Positions 15,591 through 25,100 of a DNA stretch of 32,870 nucleotides are shown here, one piece after another. Made by a program: the position numbers and the translations under genes. The notes beneath the pieces are model-generated. The model was not told the origin of the DNA. It ran no database searches and saw only the letters and a list, made by a program, of their open reading frames with translations. Positions within the stretch are counted from its first letter, which is position 1; every line of letters starts with the position of its first letter. Source of the stretch: JAKACA01 sp050010115 (GTDB lineage Bacteria; Actinomycetota; Acidimicrobiia; Acidimicrobiales; Bog-793); contig JBEKLQ010000038.1 of the NCBI GenBank assembly GCA_050010115.1, forward strand, positions 1 to 32,870, written 5' to 3'.

Positions 15591-17939
15591 GTGAACGACT
15601 TCTGGCGCGCCGCCGCGTCGATGCTCGGCCTGGCGCTGGCCTCTGTGGCGCTCCTGCTCCTCGTCGGAACGCCTGCCCGTGGCCTCGGGGCGCTGGCATC
15701 GATGCTCGCATCCCCGACGCGCCACGTCGCAGATGGCGTCCTCACCAGGGTCCTCTCAGGCTCGTCATGGGTCGCCTGGCTTGCCGTAGCGGTCACGATG
15801 GGCAGCACGACCGCCCGGACGCTCCGGCAGCGGCCCGGACTTGCGCCGTCGAATCCGTTGTCTGCCACAATGTCGCCACTTGCGCAGCCTGGCGACGGGG
15901 TCCGACCGTCTCGCCGCCCAAGGCAGCGCGAGGCCCCACATATCCAAGCGCAACGCCCACGAGCGAGAGCCACGATGCCTGCACAGCGACCCGAACCGGA
16001 CGGCGAAAACCACGCGGCAGCGACTCAGGACGTGCTGACCGACCCCGTGATCGTCGAGGCGCCGGTCACCCTGCCCATGGCGGTCACCCTGCCCATGCCG
16101 GTGGCCCCCGTCCCGGTGGCAGCCGTACCGGGGACGCCGGTGGTGGCAGCCGCCCCTGGCGCGGCGGGGCCGGTGGCGGCGGCCCCTGGCCCGGCGCCGG
16201 CGGGGCCGGTGGCGGCGACCCCTGCATTCGTGGCACCCGTGCGGGTACCGCCCGGCAGCGAGCGCCCTGCCGCCACCATGCCGGGTCGCCACCTGGAGGA
16301 TCCGGAGTGGACCCGAGCGTTGCTCGCGCTGGCGGCTGACATGACGCCCGGGCGGGAGGTGCCGCTCGCGTGGCTCATCCGCGCCAGTGACGCCTGCGCA
16401 TTCGTCGAGTCGGCGACACCCGCACCAGCCCCGTTCACGGCAACACCCGCGGGCTCGAGCTGGTCGATCGCCAAGGACTCGCGCCTCGTCGACCACGTCA
16501 CGCCGAGCGCCGCGATCCTGGCCAGCAGGCGGTCAGGCCTCGTCACGCTCTGGCGGGACGAGCAGTCACGGTGCCTGCTCGACATCGTCCAAGCCCGATC
16601 GCTCGTCCTCGACGGGCCACCGGTCGCGGTCGGTTTCACGCTGTCGGACATCGTGGTCGAGCTCGCCACCCGGCGCTGGTGCGATCTCGAGGACGTGTAC
16701 CTCGTCGGGTTCGGCCGCGAGATGCACGGGCTTGAGAACGTTCGCTACCTGCCAAGTGCCGGAGACGCCGTCGACCTGCTTGCCGAGGTCGATCCGTTCG
16801 AGGAGCGTCTCGGTCGTTGCTTCGTCGTCGCTCCCACGCCGATGATCGAGGGCCAGGGTGCCGATCTCCGCAAGTTGCTACGCCTGGTCGACCAGATCCC
16901 GCTCACGGGGTTGGTCTGCTGTGACACGTCGGTCCATGCACACTGCACCTGGCACGTCGCTTCCCATCGCCAGACGCTGCGCATGGAGGTGACCGGGCGA
17001 GCCGGTCCCTCGGCCGTGCTCAGCCCTGAGCAGTGGGTGGAACGGACCGGGGTCCCGGTGCAGCCGCTCGTCCGGTCACTGCGGGCGGAGATCGCTCCCG
17101 TCCTCGATGCTCAACGGCCGCCGATGGCTGACGCTGGCCTCGTCCCGTCGACGTCCGACCTCACCGACGATCGACCGGCCCCCGACGGTGTCGAGGTGCT
17201 CGTACTCGGGCCCGTGCAGGTCGCCGGTGCGCTCGAGAGCCTCGAGGGACGACCCCGCCTCACCGAGCTCGTCGTCTACCTCGCCCTCCATCCCGAAGGG
17301 TCGACTAGCGAGTCGTTCGCTGCGGCGCTTTGGCCCGAGCGCCGGGTCCCGCCGCAGACCTTGGCGAACCGCCTCCACGAAACGAGGCGGGCGCTCGGCA
17401 GCACGCCGGCAGGCGTGCCCCGCCTGCAGCGGTCGGAGGGACGCCACCTGCTGGCGCCGGACGTGAGCACGGACTGGTCCCGATTCCGCCGGCTGACCGA
17501 GACGGGCTCCGGGCCGGCCAGTTGGCGCCAGGCGCTGTCCATCGTCCGCGGACGACCATTCGAGGGGCTGGCGAGGGGTGAGTGGACGGTGTTCGAGGGT
17601 CATGTCGCAGCGATCGAATCGGCCGTGGTCGATGTCGCTGCACGGCTCGGCGAGCACCTCCTTGGCGCGGGCGATCCGCTCGGCGCGGAGTGGGCCCTCC
17701 GGCGCGGACTCGCCGTCGCTCCCTGGGATGAGCGGCTGTACCGATTGCGGATGGCGGCGGCCGACCAGCTGGGCAACCGGGGCGGCGTGGAGTCGGTGCT
17801 GCGATCGCTCGCGCAGGCTCTGGACTGGCGAGGCGACCCGTTGAAGATCGTGCATCCGGAGACCGCCGCCCTGTACCGCCGCCTGACCGACGACACCGGG
17901 CCGGGCCAGCCGGGCCAGCCGGGCCAGCGGGGCCGCTGA
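15591..17939 (+). CDS. Membrane-anchored BTAD/SARP-type transcriptional regulator
   Basis: About 782 residues from GTG 15591, preceded by GGGGAGGG; the frame is also open from 15555. Two membrane helices lie near the N-terminus (about 8-28 and 60-75). A long Pro/Ala/Val-rich linker (about 90-245) and a middle domain of unknown fold (about 250-530) follow. The C-terminus has an OmpR/SARP-like winged helix (VEVLVLGPVQVAG to LHETRRALG, about 555-620) and a BTAD-type helical domain (about 640-760). Such regulators bind DNA through the winged helix. Being tethered, this one may sense envelope or pilus state. It is the last gene of the pilus operon, 25 bases after the TadE-like gene. No LysM domain is evident. 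The C-terminal call is good and the signalling role is inference. Confidence 0.82.
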   Translation: MNDFWRAAASMLGLALASVALLLLVGTPARGLGALASMLASPTRHVADGVLTRVLSGSSWVAWLAVAVTMGSTTARTLRQRPGLAPSNPLSATMSPLAQPGDGVRPSRRPRQREAPHIQAQRPRARATMPAQRPEPDGENHAAATQDVLTDPVIVEAPVTLPMAVTLPMPVAPVPVAAVPGTPVVAAAPGAAGPVAAAPGPAPAGPVAATPAFVAPVRVPPGSERPAATMPGRHLEDPEWTRALLALAADMTPGREVPLAWLIRASDACAFVESATPAPAPFTATPAGSSWSIAKDSRLVDHVTPSAAILASRRSGLVTLWRDEQSRCLLDIVQARSLVLDGPPVAVGFTLSDIVVELATRRWCDLEDVYLVGFGREMHGLENVRYLPSAGDAVDLLAEVDPFEERLGRCFVVAPTPMIEGQGADLRKLLRLVDQIPLTGLVCCDTSVHAHCTWHVASHRQTLRMEVTGRAGPSAVLSPEQWVERTGVPVQPLVRSLRAEIAPVLDAQRPPMADAGLVPSTSDLTDDRPAPDGVEVLVLGPVQVAGALESLEGRPRLTELVVYLALHPEGSTSESFAAALWPERRVPPQTLANRLHETRRALGSTPAGVPRLQRSEGRHLLAPDVSTDWSRFRRLTETGSGPASWRQALSIVRGRPFEGLARGEWTVFEGHVAAIESAVVDVAARLGEHLLGAGDPLGAEWALRRGLAVAPWDERLYRLRMAAADQLGNRGGVESVLRSLAQALDWRGDPLKIVHPETAALYRRLTDDTGPGQPGQPGQRGR

Positions 17940-17961
17940 GCCGTCGCCCCGAGGCGCCCTG

Positions 17962-17992
17962 GCCGCCGGTCGTGAGTCCCTCATCCGGCGGC
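17962..17992. terminator. Large GC hairpin after the pilus operon (possible terminator)
   Basis: GCCGCCGG and CCGGCGGC form a perfect 8-bp stem around a 15-base loop, 23 bases after the BTAD gene stop. There is no T-run, so termination would need Rho or be of the GC-only kind seen in actinobacteria. Confidence 0.4.
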
Positions 17993-18053
17993 GGCAGACG
18001 GTTAGCCTCGACCCACGAGCCGGCGCATCGACGCCGGTCTGGAGGTGGTGGAG

Positions 18054-18830
18054 TTGGGCATCCTCGACAACAAGCGAATCGTCGTCACCGGTGTGCTGAC
18101 CGACGCCTCATTGGCGTTCTCCGTGGCACGGCTGGCGATCGAGCAGGGTGCCGAGATCGTGCTCACCGGAGCCGGCCGCGGCCTGTCGTTGACCAAGCGC
18201 ACGGCGCGGCGCCTCCCCGTCGTGCCTGACGTCTTCGAGCTGGACGTGACGGTCGCCGAGCAGGCGAACGCCCTCGCCGACGAGCTCGCAGATCGCTGGG
18301 GCTCGGTCGACGGCGTCGTGCATGCCATCGGCAACGCGCCCGCGGCCTGCCTCGGCGGCGACATCCTGCGCGCCGACTGGCCCGACGTGGCCTTCGCACT
18401 GCAGATTTCGACGTTCTCGCTGAAGCTCCTCGCCGGCGCCTTCGCCCCCTTGCTGGAGAAAGCGCCGAATGGGGGCTCGATCGTCGGCCTGGACTTTGAC
18501 GCCCGGGTCGCCTGGCCTGGCTACGACTGGATGGGCGTCGCCAAGGCCGGTCTCGAGTCGCTGAACCGCTATCTCGCCCGTGACCTCGGCGCCCGGCAGA
18601 TCCGCGTCAACCTGATCGCGGCCGGACCGGTGAGGACGATGGCGGCGAAGTCGATCCCGGGTTTCGCGCGGTTCGAGGAGGTGTGGGACGATCGGGCCCC
18701 ACTCGGTTGGGACGTCCACGACCCCGAGCCCGTCGCCAAGGCGACCGTCGCCTTGCTGTCGGACTGGTTCCCCAAAACCACTGGCGAGATGATCCACGTC
18801 GACGGCGGCTTCCACGCCACCGGAGCTTGA
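18054..18830 (+). CDS. fabI: Enoyl-[acyl-carrier-protein] reductase (NADH), InhA-like FabI
   Basis: Reduces the trans-2 double bond of enoyl-ACP in the last step of each fatty acid elongation round. From TTG 18054 the protein has 258 residues and begins GILDNKRIVVTGVLTDASLAF, the FabI/InhA NAD-binding N-terminus. The catalytic pair is Tyr157 and Lys164 in PGYDWMGVAKAGLESLNRYLARDLG, nearly the same numbering as mycobacterial InhA (Tyr158/Lys165). AAGPVRTMAAKSIPGF forms the substrate-loop region and GEMIHVDGGFHATGA the C-terminus. GTG codons at 18045 and 18048 are also in frame, but GGAGG at 18041-18045 is correctly spaced only for the TTG. No fabG lies beside it. It is likely co-transcribed with the next gene. 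Confidence 0.94.
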   Translation: MGILDNKRIVVTGVLTDASLAFSVARLAIEQGAEIVLTGAGRGLSLTKRTARRLPVVPDVFELDVTVAEQANALADELADRWGSVDGVVHAIGNAPAACLGGDILRADWPDVAFALQISTFSLKLLAGAFAPLLEKAPNGGSIVGLDFDARVAWPGYDWMGVAKAGLESLNRYLARDLGARQIRVNLIAAGPVRTMAAKSIPGFARFEEVWDDRAPLGWDVHDPEPVAKATVALLSDWFPKTTGEMIHVDGGFHATGA

Positions 18831-18843
18831 GAGGAGATCGAGG

Positions 18844-19239
18844 GTGCCGAGTAGCGACCAGGTCCAAGCCGCTGTGGCGGCCTACGCAGCCGCCGTCTCG
18901 TCGGCCGACAAGGAAGCGATCCTCGCCTGCTACGGGAGCGACACTCGCGTCTGCGACCCGTACCCCGGGCCGGTTCACAAGGGGAGAGAGGGTGCGTCCA
19001 CGTTCTGGGACGGCGTCCTCACCATGGGTACGCCGGTCTCGTTCGTGCCCGATCGCGTGGTCGTCGCCGGCGACCGAGGCGTGTTCATGTTCACGATCCA
19101 GATCGACATCGGCGAGGGCGAGGGGCGGGCGAGGCTGCAGGTCGAGGGCTACGACATCCTCACGATCGATGACGACGGCCGCATCGCCGATCAGATCGCC
19201 TACTGGGATCCGGCGTCGATGCACCCGGTGGCAGTCTGA
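18844..19239 (+). CDS. NTF2/SnoaL-fold protein, nuclear transport factor 2 superfamily (steroid isomerase-like)
   Basis: A 131-residue protein from GTG 18844, with GAGGAGA upstream and only 13 bases after fabI, so probably in one operon. The sequence follows the NTF2-like plan: an N-terminal helix pair (VQAAVAAYAAAVSSADKEAILACYGSD), then DPYPGPVHKGREGASTFWDG, then a curved sheet ending DGRIADQIAYWDP. The family includes ketosteroid isomerases and polyketide cyclases as well as non-enzymatic binders. The substrate cannot be read from the sequence. Its pairing with a fatty acid reductase suggests a lipid-related role, which is inference. Confidence 0.75.
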   Translation: MPSSDQVQAAVAAYAAAVSSADKEAILACYGSDTRVCDPYPGPVHKGREGASTFWDGVLTMGTPVSFVPDRVVVAGDRGVFMFTIQIDIGEGEGRARLQVEGYDILTIDDDGRIADQIAYWDPASMHPVAV

Positions 19240-19282
19240 CCCTGCTCGCTCGGGCTGTCGGCTCCCTGCCTCCACGAGACGT

Positions 19283-20419
19283 ATGGCAATTCCAAGAAAC
19301 CCTTACTTATCACTCAGTAAGAACTTTCCGAAATTGACAACCCCACCGCCCTCCTCCAGCCCGAAACGCCAACTCGTTGCAGCATTGGCGCTCCTGATGA
19401 TGGCGTCGTCCGGCTGCGGGCTCATCGCTGCGGCCTCCCGGCTGTCGCAGGCGATCACGCCGGGCGGTCAGTACTGGGGTGTCGACTCCGTGGCGACGGT
19501 CCCGTCGAGGCTCTCGGCTGTGCAGCGGGACTACGACTCCACGCCGGCGTTCTGGGGGCGATACCTCAGCGACTGCACGCGGCGGTGCGGGAGCAACTTG
19601 ACCGCACCCGAAGCTCGCTCGGATATCGCCGGCGGGATCGACCTGCTGCTCGTCGTGGCCGACAAGGGAGGGCGACACGACGAAGGAGGCGCCAATGGCG
19701 CGGCCGACGGGCGCTCCGCCGTCCGTGCAGCCCGAGCACTCGGAGTGCCGAAAGGGGTGGCGATCTTCAAGGACCTGGAGAACCTCAGCCCGGCGAATGC
19801 CGCCTTCATCATCTCGTGGTACGACGCAGTGGCTGCCGGTGGGTACTCACCGGGCTTCTACCTGAACGCGCTGCCGCGTGAGGATGGTGGGGCGGCCTAC
19901 TGCCAGGCCGTCCGGCGAGAGCCGAGGATCCGCAACTCCTACCTGTGGGCGAGCGAGAACGAGCCCAACACCGAGGCCTCGACACCGCCGCAGCGTGCGC
20001 CCGCGATGGCACGAGGGAGGTGGCCTGCCGTCTTCCCACGGTGCGCTGGCCGCAACGACATCTGGCAGTACAGCGAGGCAGACCGTGGCGGTGTCGACGA
20101 GGACCTCACGGTCAGCCTTGCGCCGTTGTGGTCCGGGCCCTCAGGTCACGCGGGCGGTTCCACCAGCAGCGACCGCACGGCCTGGTCGATCCCCTCGTCG
20201 GTCGGCGCGTCGAGGCGAACGTACCGAGCGCCCATCCTTCTCGCCAGCGTCGCCCCGAGCCGGAGCGGCGTGGCGCTCGTCTCGACGTCGATGACGAGCG
20301 ACGCCACGCCGGCCTTGGCGACGCGGTCCGACGCATCGAGGGCGGCCTCGACGGGATCGAGGCCGGCAGGTGCCGATGTCGCCCGTCCGTCGGAGACGAC
20401 AGCCAGGATCGGCGAGTAG
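19283..20419 (+). CDS. DUF1906 (Rv2525c-like glycoside hydrolase-like) lipoprotein with an overlapping C-terminal tail
   Basis: 378 residues if begun at ATG 19283. A lipoprotein signal KRQLVAALALLMMASSGC ends at Cys45, so the mature protein should be anchored outside the membrane. The DUF1906 domain spans about 60-285: QYWGVDSVATVPSRL, FWGRYLSDC, VAIFKDLENL, GFYLNALPREDG, YLWASENEPN and IWQYSEADRGGVDEDL, a TIM-barrel-like fold related to lysozyme-type hydrolases. In-frame TTG codons at 19334 and 19385 are alternative starts; 19334 would give a compact 28-residue signal. The last 90 codons or so overlap the convergent chelatase gene by 274 bases and do not look like domain sequence, so the true end may be near 20131 with a lost stop or frameshift. 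Confidence 0.72.
   Translation: MAIPRNPYLSLSKNFPKLTTPPPSSSPKRQLVAALALLMMASSGCGLIAAASRLSQAITPGGQYWGVDSVATVPSRLSAVQRDYDSTPAFWGRYLSDCTRRCGSNLTAPEARSDIAGGIDLLLVVADKGGRHDEGGANGAADGRSAVRAARALGVPKGVAIFKDLENLSPANAAFIISWYDAVAAGGYSPGFYLNALPREDGGAAYCQAVRREPRIRNSYLWASENEPNTEASTPPQRAPAMARGRWPAVFPRCAGRNDIWQYSEADRGGVDEDLTVSLAPLWSGPSGHAGGSTSSDRTAWSIPSSVGASRRTYRAPILLASVAPSRSGVALVSTSMTSDATPALATRSDASRAASTGSRPAGADVARPSETTARIGE
19302..19321. repeat. TetR-operator-like inverted repeat near the DUF1906 gene start
   Basis: CTTACT, eight bases, AGTAAG form a 6-bp arm inverted repeat in a locally A/T-rich patch. This resembles the TTAC..GTAA palindromes bound by TetR-type regulators. It falls inside the frame if the gene starts at 19283, but upstream of it if translation begins at TTG 19334. 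Confidence 0.35.
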
Positions 20420-22182
20420 CCCCCGTTCGCCGGGGCGAGGCAGACCTCGAGCGCGACCACGATGGCCTCGGCGAGAGGGGTCCGGCCGCCGGTATGGAGA
20501 TCGGCGAGGCGGGCCCTCGCGACCTCGATGCTCCCAGTCGGGCGGAGCACCACGCTCGCACCGTCGCCGCTGAAGCTGACGACGGCGACACGGTCTCTGC
20601 GCTGGTACGCGTCGGTGAGCAGGCGGAGCACGGCGCCCCGGGCGGCGGCTGCTCGCTGCTCGGCACCCATGGAGCCGGACGCGTCGACACACAGCACGAT
20701 GAGGTGAGCGAGCCTCTGCTCGGCGATCACCTCGTGCAGGTCGGATGTCTCGACGACCCGGCCGGCGCCCAACGCACCGGTCGCAGACCCTTCCGCCTGT
20801 GTGCCGGACGCGGCGCTCTCGTGGCGGGCGGCCATCGCGAGCGCTGTCGGGATCACGGCGATCCGGCGGGCGCCCGGGCCGGCGACCTGGGACGAGATCG
20901 CTCGTCCTGTCCCACTCGGGAGCCGGTCTCCGCTCGGTCGATGCCCTCTCGCCTGACCCCGACTGTCAGTGGTCCCCGCTTGCGGTCCCGCCTTGCGCCG
21001 TCCCGAGACGGGCAGAGGGATGGAGAGCACCCCCAGGCTCGCCTCGGCGCTGCTCGGGGGCGGCGGCGGGCTGGCGGGGCTGGCGGGGCTGCTCTCGGCG
21101 GCGCCGGGTTGGGTGACATCGGGGCCGTCGCCGGCGAGGTCGCCGGCAGGCCCGGTATCGCCCTTGTCCGGGGCACCGGCGTCGGGCAGACCGCCGCCCG
21201 CCGACTCGGCGGCCTCGCCCGAACCTGGCGTGTCTGGACGAGGGCCCGGCGACGGGGTCTCGGTCACTGCAGCAGCGAACGCCTCGTCCAGCTCCTCGGC
21301 CGAGACGCCGTGGGGGTCGAACGGGCCTCGGCGCCGCCGGTGGCTGAGCGCCAGGGCGGCGACCTCCCGCACGTCGCTCACGACCGTCTCGGACCGTCCC
21401 GACAACCCGGCGAAGGCTGCAGCCGCTCGGCACAGCGACAGATCGGCGCGCAGCCCGTGAGCCCCCAGCAAGACCGCCATCCGGGCTGCGACCTCGACCA
21501 CTGGAGGAGGGACGGAGGCCACCTCGCACGCCGCCAATCGGGCTGCGAGCTTCTCCGTGGCGTCAGCCCAGGAAGCAGCGAAGCCGGCGGGATCTGCATC
21601 GAACGCCAGCCGCCTGCGCACGGCCTCGGAACGTTCGGAGGGATCCAACGACGACGCCACGTCCACCGCCAGCCCAAAGCGATCCAGCAGCTGCGGCCTC
21701 AACTCCCCCTCCTCGGGGTTCATCGAGCCCACGAGGAAGAACCGCGACTCGTGCCCCACGCTCACCCCGTCCCGCTCCACCCGGTTGACACCGGACTGGG
21801 CCACGTCCAAGAGGACGTCGACCAGGTGGTCGGGCAGGAGGTTGACCTCGTCGACGTACAGCAGGCCCCCGTGCGCTGCCGAGAGGAGCCCCGGGTGGAG
21901 TTTCCGGTCGCCGCTTCGGAGCACTTCCGACAGATCGAGCGTCCCGACCACCCGGTCCTCGGTGGCGCCGATCGGCAGGTCCACGAACGGCGGCGGCGGG
22001 TCGCCCGGCAGGAGCGCAGCCAAGCCGCGAGCCAACGTCGTCTTGGCCGAGCCCTTCTCTCCCCGCAGCAGCACGCCACCCAGGCGAGGCTCCACCGCGC
22101 CGATCAACAGGGCGAGCTTGACGTCGTCGAGCCCCACTACGGCCACGAACGGGAAACCGACCGGCTCGGAGAACTCGCTCAC
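20146..22182 (-). CDS. ChlI-ChlD fusion: AAA/VWA subunit of cobalt (magnesium-type) chelatase
   Basis: 678 residues from GTG 22182. The N-terminal half is a ChlI/BchI-like AAA+ ATPase: Walker A GEKGSAKT at about 41-48, GATEDRVVGTLDL, Walker B GGLLYVDEVNLL at about 105-116, and the sensor region FFLVGSMNPEEGELRPQLLDRFGL. A Pro/Ala/Gly-rich linker (about 300-460) leads to a VWA domain with the MIDAS motif DASGSMG at about 500. Alone or with partners it drives metal insertion by CobN. GTG 22182 overlaps the cobN stop as GTGA and has GGAGGAGG five bases upstream; ATG 22197 is an alternative. It is the last gene of the cobalamin operon. Pairing with cobN supports cobalt rather than magnesium. Confidence 0.9.
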   Translation of the reverse strand: MSEFSEPVGFPFVAVVGLDDVKLALLIGAVEPRLGGVLLRGEKGSAKTTLARGLAALLPGDPPPPFVDLPIGATEDRVVGTLDLSEVLRSGDRKLHPGLLSAAHGGLLYVDEVNLLPDHLVDVLLDVAQSGVNRVERDGVSVGHESRFFLVGSMNPEEGELRPQLLDRFGLAVDVASSLDPSERSEAVRRRLAFDADPAGFAASWADATEKLAARLAACEVASVPPPVVEVAARMAVLLGAHGLRADLSLCRAAAAFAGLSGRSETVVSDVREVAALALSHRRRRGPFDPHGVSAEELDEAFAAAVTETPSPGPRPDTPGSGEAAESAGGGLPDAGAPDKGDTGPAGDLAGDGPDVTQPGAAESSPASPASPPPPPSSAEASLGVLSIPLPVSGRRKAGPQAGTTDSRGQARGHRPSGDRLPSGTGRAISSQVAGPGARRIAVIPTALAMAARHESAASGTQAEGSATGALGAGRVVETSDLHEVIAEQRLAHLIVLCVDASGSMGAEQRAAAARGAVLRLLTDAYQRRDRVAVVSFSGDGASVVLRPTGSIEVARARLADLHTGGRTPLAEAIVVALEVCLAPANGGYSPILAVVSDGRATSAPAGLDPVEAALDASDRVAKAGVASLVIDVETSATPLRLGATLARRMGARYVRLDAPTDEGIDQAVRSLLVEPPA

Positions 22183-25100
22183 CGGTCCTCCTCCCATCCT
22201 TCACCCTCCAGCACAGCGAAGCGCAACGTCTCGAGGGCAGCGTCCGACGCGTCCCACATCCCTCGCTCCACCGCCTCCAGCAAGCGCTCGGCGATCGACC
22301 GCAGCGCCCAGGGGTTGGACTGCTCGAAGAACTTGCGCACCTCGGCATCGCCGACGTAGGCGGCTGTGACCCGTTCGTACATCCAGTCCTCGACGACGTG
22401 CGCCGTGGCGTCGTAGCCGAACAGGTAGTCGACCGTGGCGGCCATCTCGAAGGCGCCCTTGTACCCGTGTCGTTGCATGGCGCCGATCCACTTCGGGTTC
22501 AGCACACGGCTACGCACGACCCGGGCCGCCTCCTCGGCGAGCGACCGCACGCGGACCCGGGTCGGGTCGGAGGAGTCACCGAAGATGGCCTTCGGCGCCA
22601 CTCCTCCGCTGAGCGAGCGGATCGCCGCCACCATGCCGCCATGGTCCTGGAGGTAGTCGTCGGAGTCGAAGATGTCGTGCTCCCGGTTGTCCTGGTTCTT
22701 CACGGCGATCTCTGTCCCGGCCAGCCGGCGAGCGAGCGCCTCCCCCGCCGGCGCGCCCATGGCCGCCCGCCCGTACGACCAGCCGGACCAGGCGAGATAG
22801 ACGGCGGCGAGATCGTCGTCGTTGCGCCAGTTGCGGGTTTCGATCACCGAGAGAATGCCTGAACCGTAGGCGCCCGGCGCCGGCCCGAAGATCCGCGGGT
22901 CGGCCGTGCCGGCCGCTTTGACGTAGTTGAGCTCGGCTGGTTCGTCCAGGCCCGCCACGAGCTCGATCGCCTCGTCGACGAGTGCGATCACGTGCGGGAA
23001 CGCGTCCCGGAAAAAACCAGACACCCTCAACGTCACGTCCACCCTCGCCCGGCCGAGCTCGTCGAGCGGCACGACCTCGAGCCCCTCGACCCGGCCCGAC
23101 TCCGCGGACCAGCGAGGCCGGACGCCCAACAGCGCGAGGGCTTCGGCGATGTCGTCGCCGCCGGTGCGCATCACCGCAGTCCCCCATACGACGACCGCGA
23201 CCGACCGGGGCAGCTCACCCTCCTCGGTGACGTGGCGCTCGCACAGTCGAGCGGCGAGAGCTTCCCCCACGTCCATCGCCAGCCGCGACGGGACCGCTTT
23301 CGGGTCGAGCGAGTAGAAGTTGCGCCCGGTCGGCAGCACATGTGCCATCCCACGGCTCGGCGCTCCGGAGGGCCCGGGCGGCACGAACCGACCGTCCAGA
23401 GCGCCCAGCAACGAACCGATCTCGTTGGGCGTCGCCCGGATCGCCGGCACGAGCCAGTCGCAGATCCAGGCGAGTGTCGTGGCCATCTCGTCGCTTGGCG
23501 TCCGGCCGGCAGGTTGCCGGTCGACGCCCGGCGTGACTGCCTCGTGGGCGCCGCCGGCGCGTGGCGCGCCGTCCACCACCCCGCCCACCGGCCAGCCTGC
23601 GTCGGCGAGGTGCTGGACGAAGAGGCGGCAGTGGGTGTCGAGTTGGTCGGTCTCGACCCGGCCGGCAGCCCCGGGATCGATCCCGAGCGTGCCCGCCACC
23701 GCCGCCCTGAGGGACGGGACCGGTCCCTGCCGGAGGCGGGTGAGCGCGAGCACGAAATCGATGAGGGCGTCACCGTCGGGCGGCTGGCCGAGCACGTGGA
23801 GGCCGCCCCGGATCTGGGCGTCCTTCAGCTCGCACAGGTAGCCGTCGACCTCGAGGACGAGCTGGTCGAACGCGTCGCCCTCCCACTCGGGACCGCCGGT
23901 CCCATAGCGCCGATCGAGCCCGAGGTCCCGATGGATCTCCGCCTCGACGAGCAACTCCCAGACCTGGCGCCGGATCGCCGGCAGTTTCGAGGGGTCGAGC
24001 GATGCGACTTGGGCGTGCTGGTCGAGTAGCTGCTCGAGACGGGCGGTGTCGTCATAGCTGTCGGCCCGCGTGAGCGGAGGGACGAGGTGGTCGACGACCA
24101 CGGCGTGCGAGCGGCGCTTGGCCTGGGCACCTTCGCCGGGGTCGTTCACCACGAACGGGTAGATGAACGGCACGTCGCCGAGGGCGATGTCGGGGTAGCA
24201 CGTCGACGACAGCCCCGCCCCCTTCCCCGGCAACCACTCGAGCGTGCCGTGCTTGCCCAGGTGAATGATGGCATGCGCCCCGAGCGTCCGGTCGAGCCAC
24301 CGGTAGAACGCCAGGTAGTGGTGCGTGGGCGCCAGCACCGGCGAGTGGTAGGTGGCGATCGGTGCCTCGCCGAAGCCTCGGGGCGGCTGGATCGCCACGA
24401 TGACGCCGCCGAGATCGACGCCGGAGAACGCCAGCGCCCCGTCAGCCGTGAGATGGACCGCCCCCGGCGGCTCACCCCAGGAACCGATGAGATCCTGGCG
24501 AGTGGTGGCGGGCAAGCTGGCGAACCAGTCGCGGTAGTCGTCAGCCGCCATCGTCCCGAGCACCCGGTCCTCGGAGCCCGCCGGCAGCAGCTCGGAGTCA
24601 TACCCAAGGCCGTCCGCCAGTTCGGCCATGAGGGCGTCGCCATCCTCGGGGTTGCGGTCCACGCGGTAGCCGGCGGCTCGAAGGTCACCCAGCAGGGCGA
24701 TCAGCGATGCCGGGGTGTCGAGGCCGACGGCGTTGCCGAGGCGGCTGCGCTTCGTCGGGTAGGCGGACAGGACGACCACCACCTTGCGCTCAGCGGGCGG
24801 CACCCGGCGCATCGTTGCCAGCCGGCAGGCGAGCCCGGCGACGCGCTCCAGCCGGTCGGGCACACAGCGGTAGGCCGCCACGGATGACCCGAGATCCTCG
24901 CCGTCGTCGACCACCTCCTTGAGGAGAACGGCACCCCGATGATGCGGCCGTCGAGCTCCGGGAGAGCGACCTGCCAGGCGACGTCGAGCGGTGCGAGGCC
25001 CGCTGATGACTCCGTCCAGGCCTGCGACGAGCTCATCGAGGCGATCCCCTGCAGCACCGGCACGCCCAGGCCCGCGAGCGCCTGTTCCTCCCAGCCCTCC

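Noticed and set aside
19945..22359. Plus-strand frame of 804 codons
   Set aside because: Antisense of the ChlI-ChlD gene, His/Arg/Gln-rich without recognisable domain.
24917..24931. Classical programmed frameshift cassette in cobN
   Set aside because: No X-XXY-YYZ heptamer and the SD-like run lies downstream of the junction; recoding remains possible but cannot be called.
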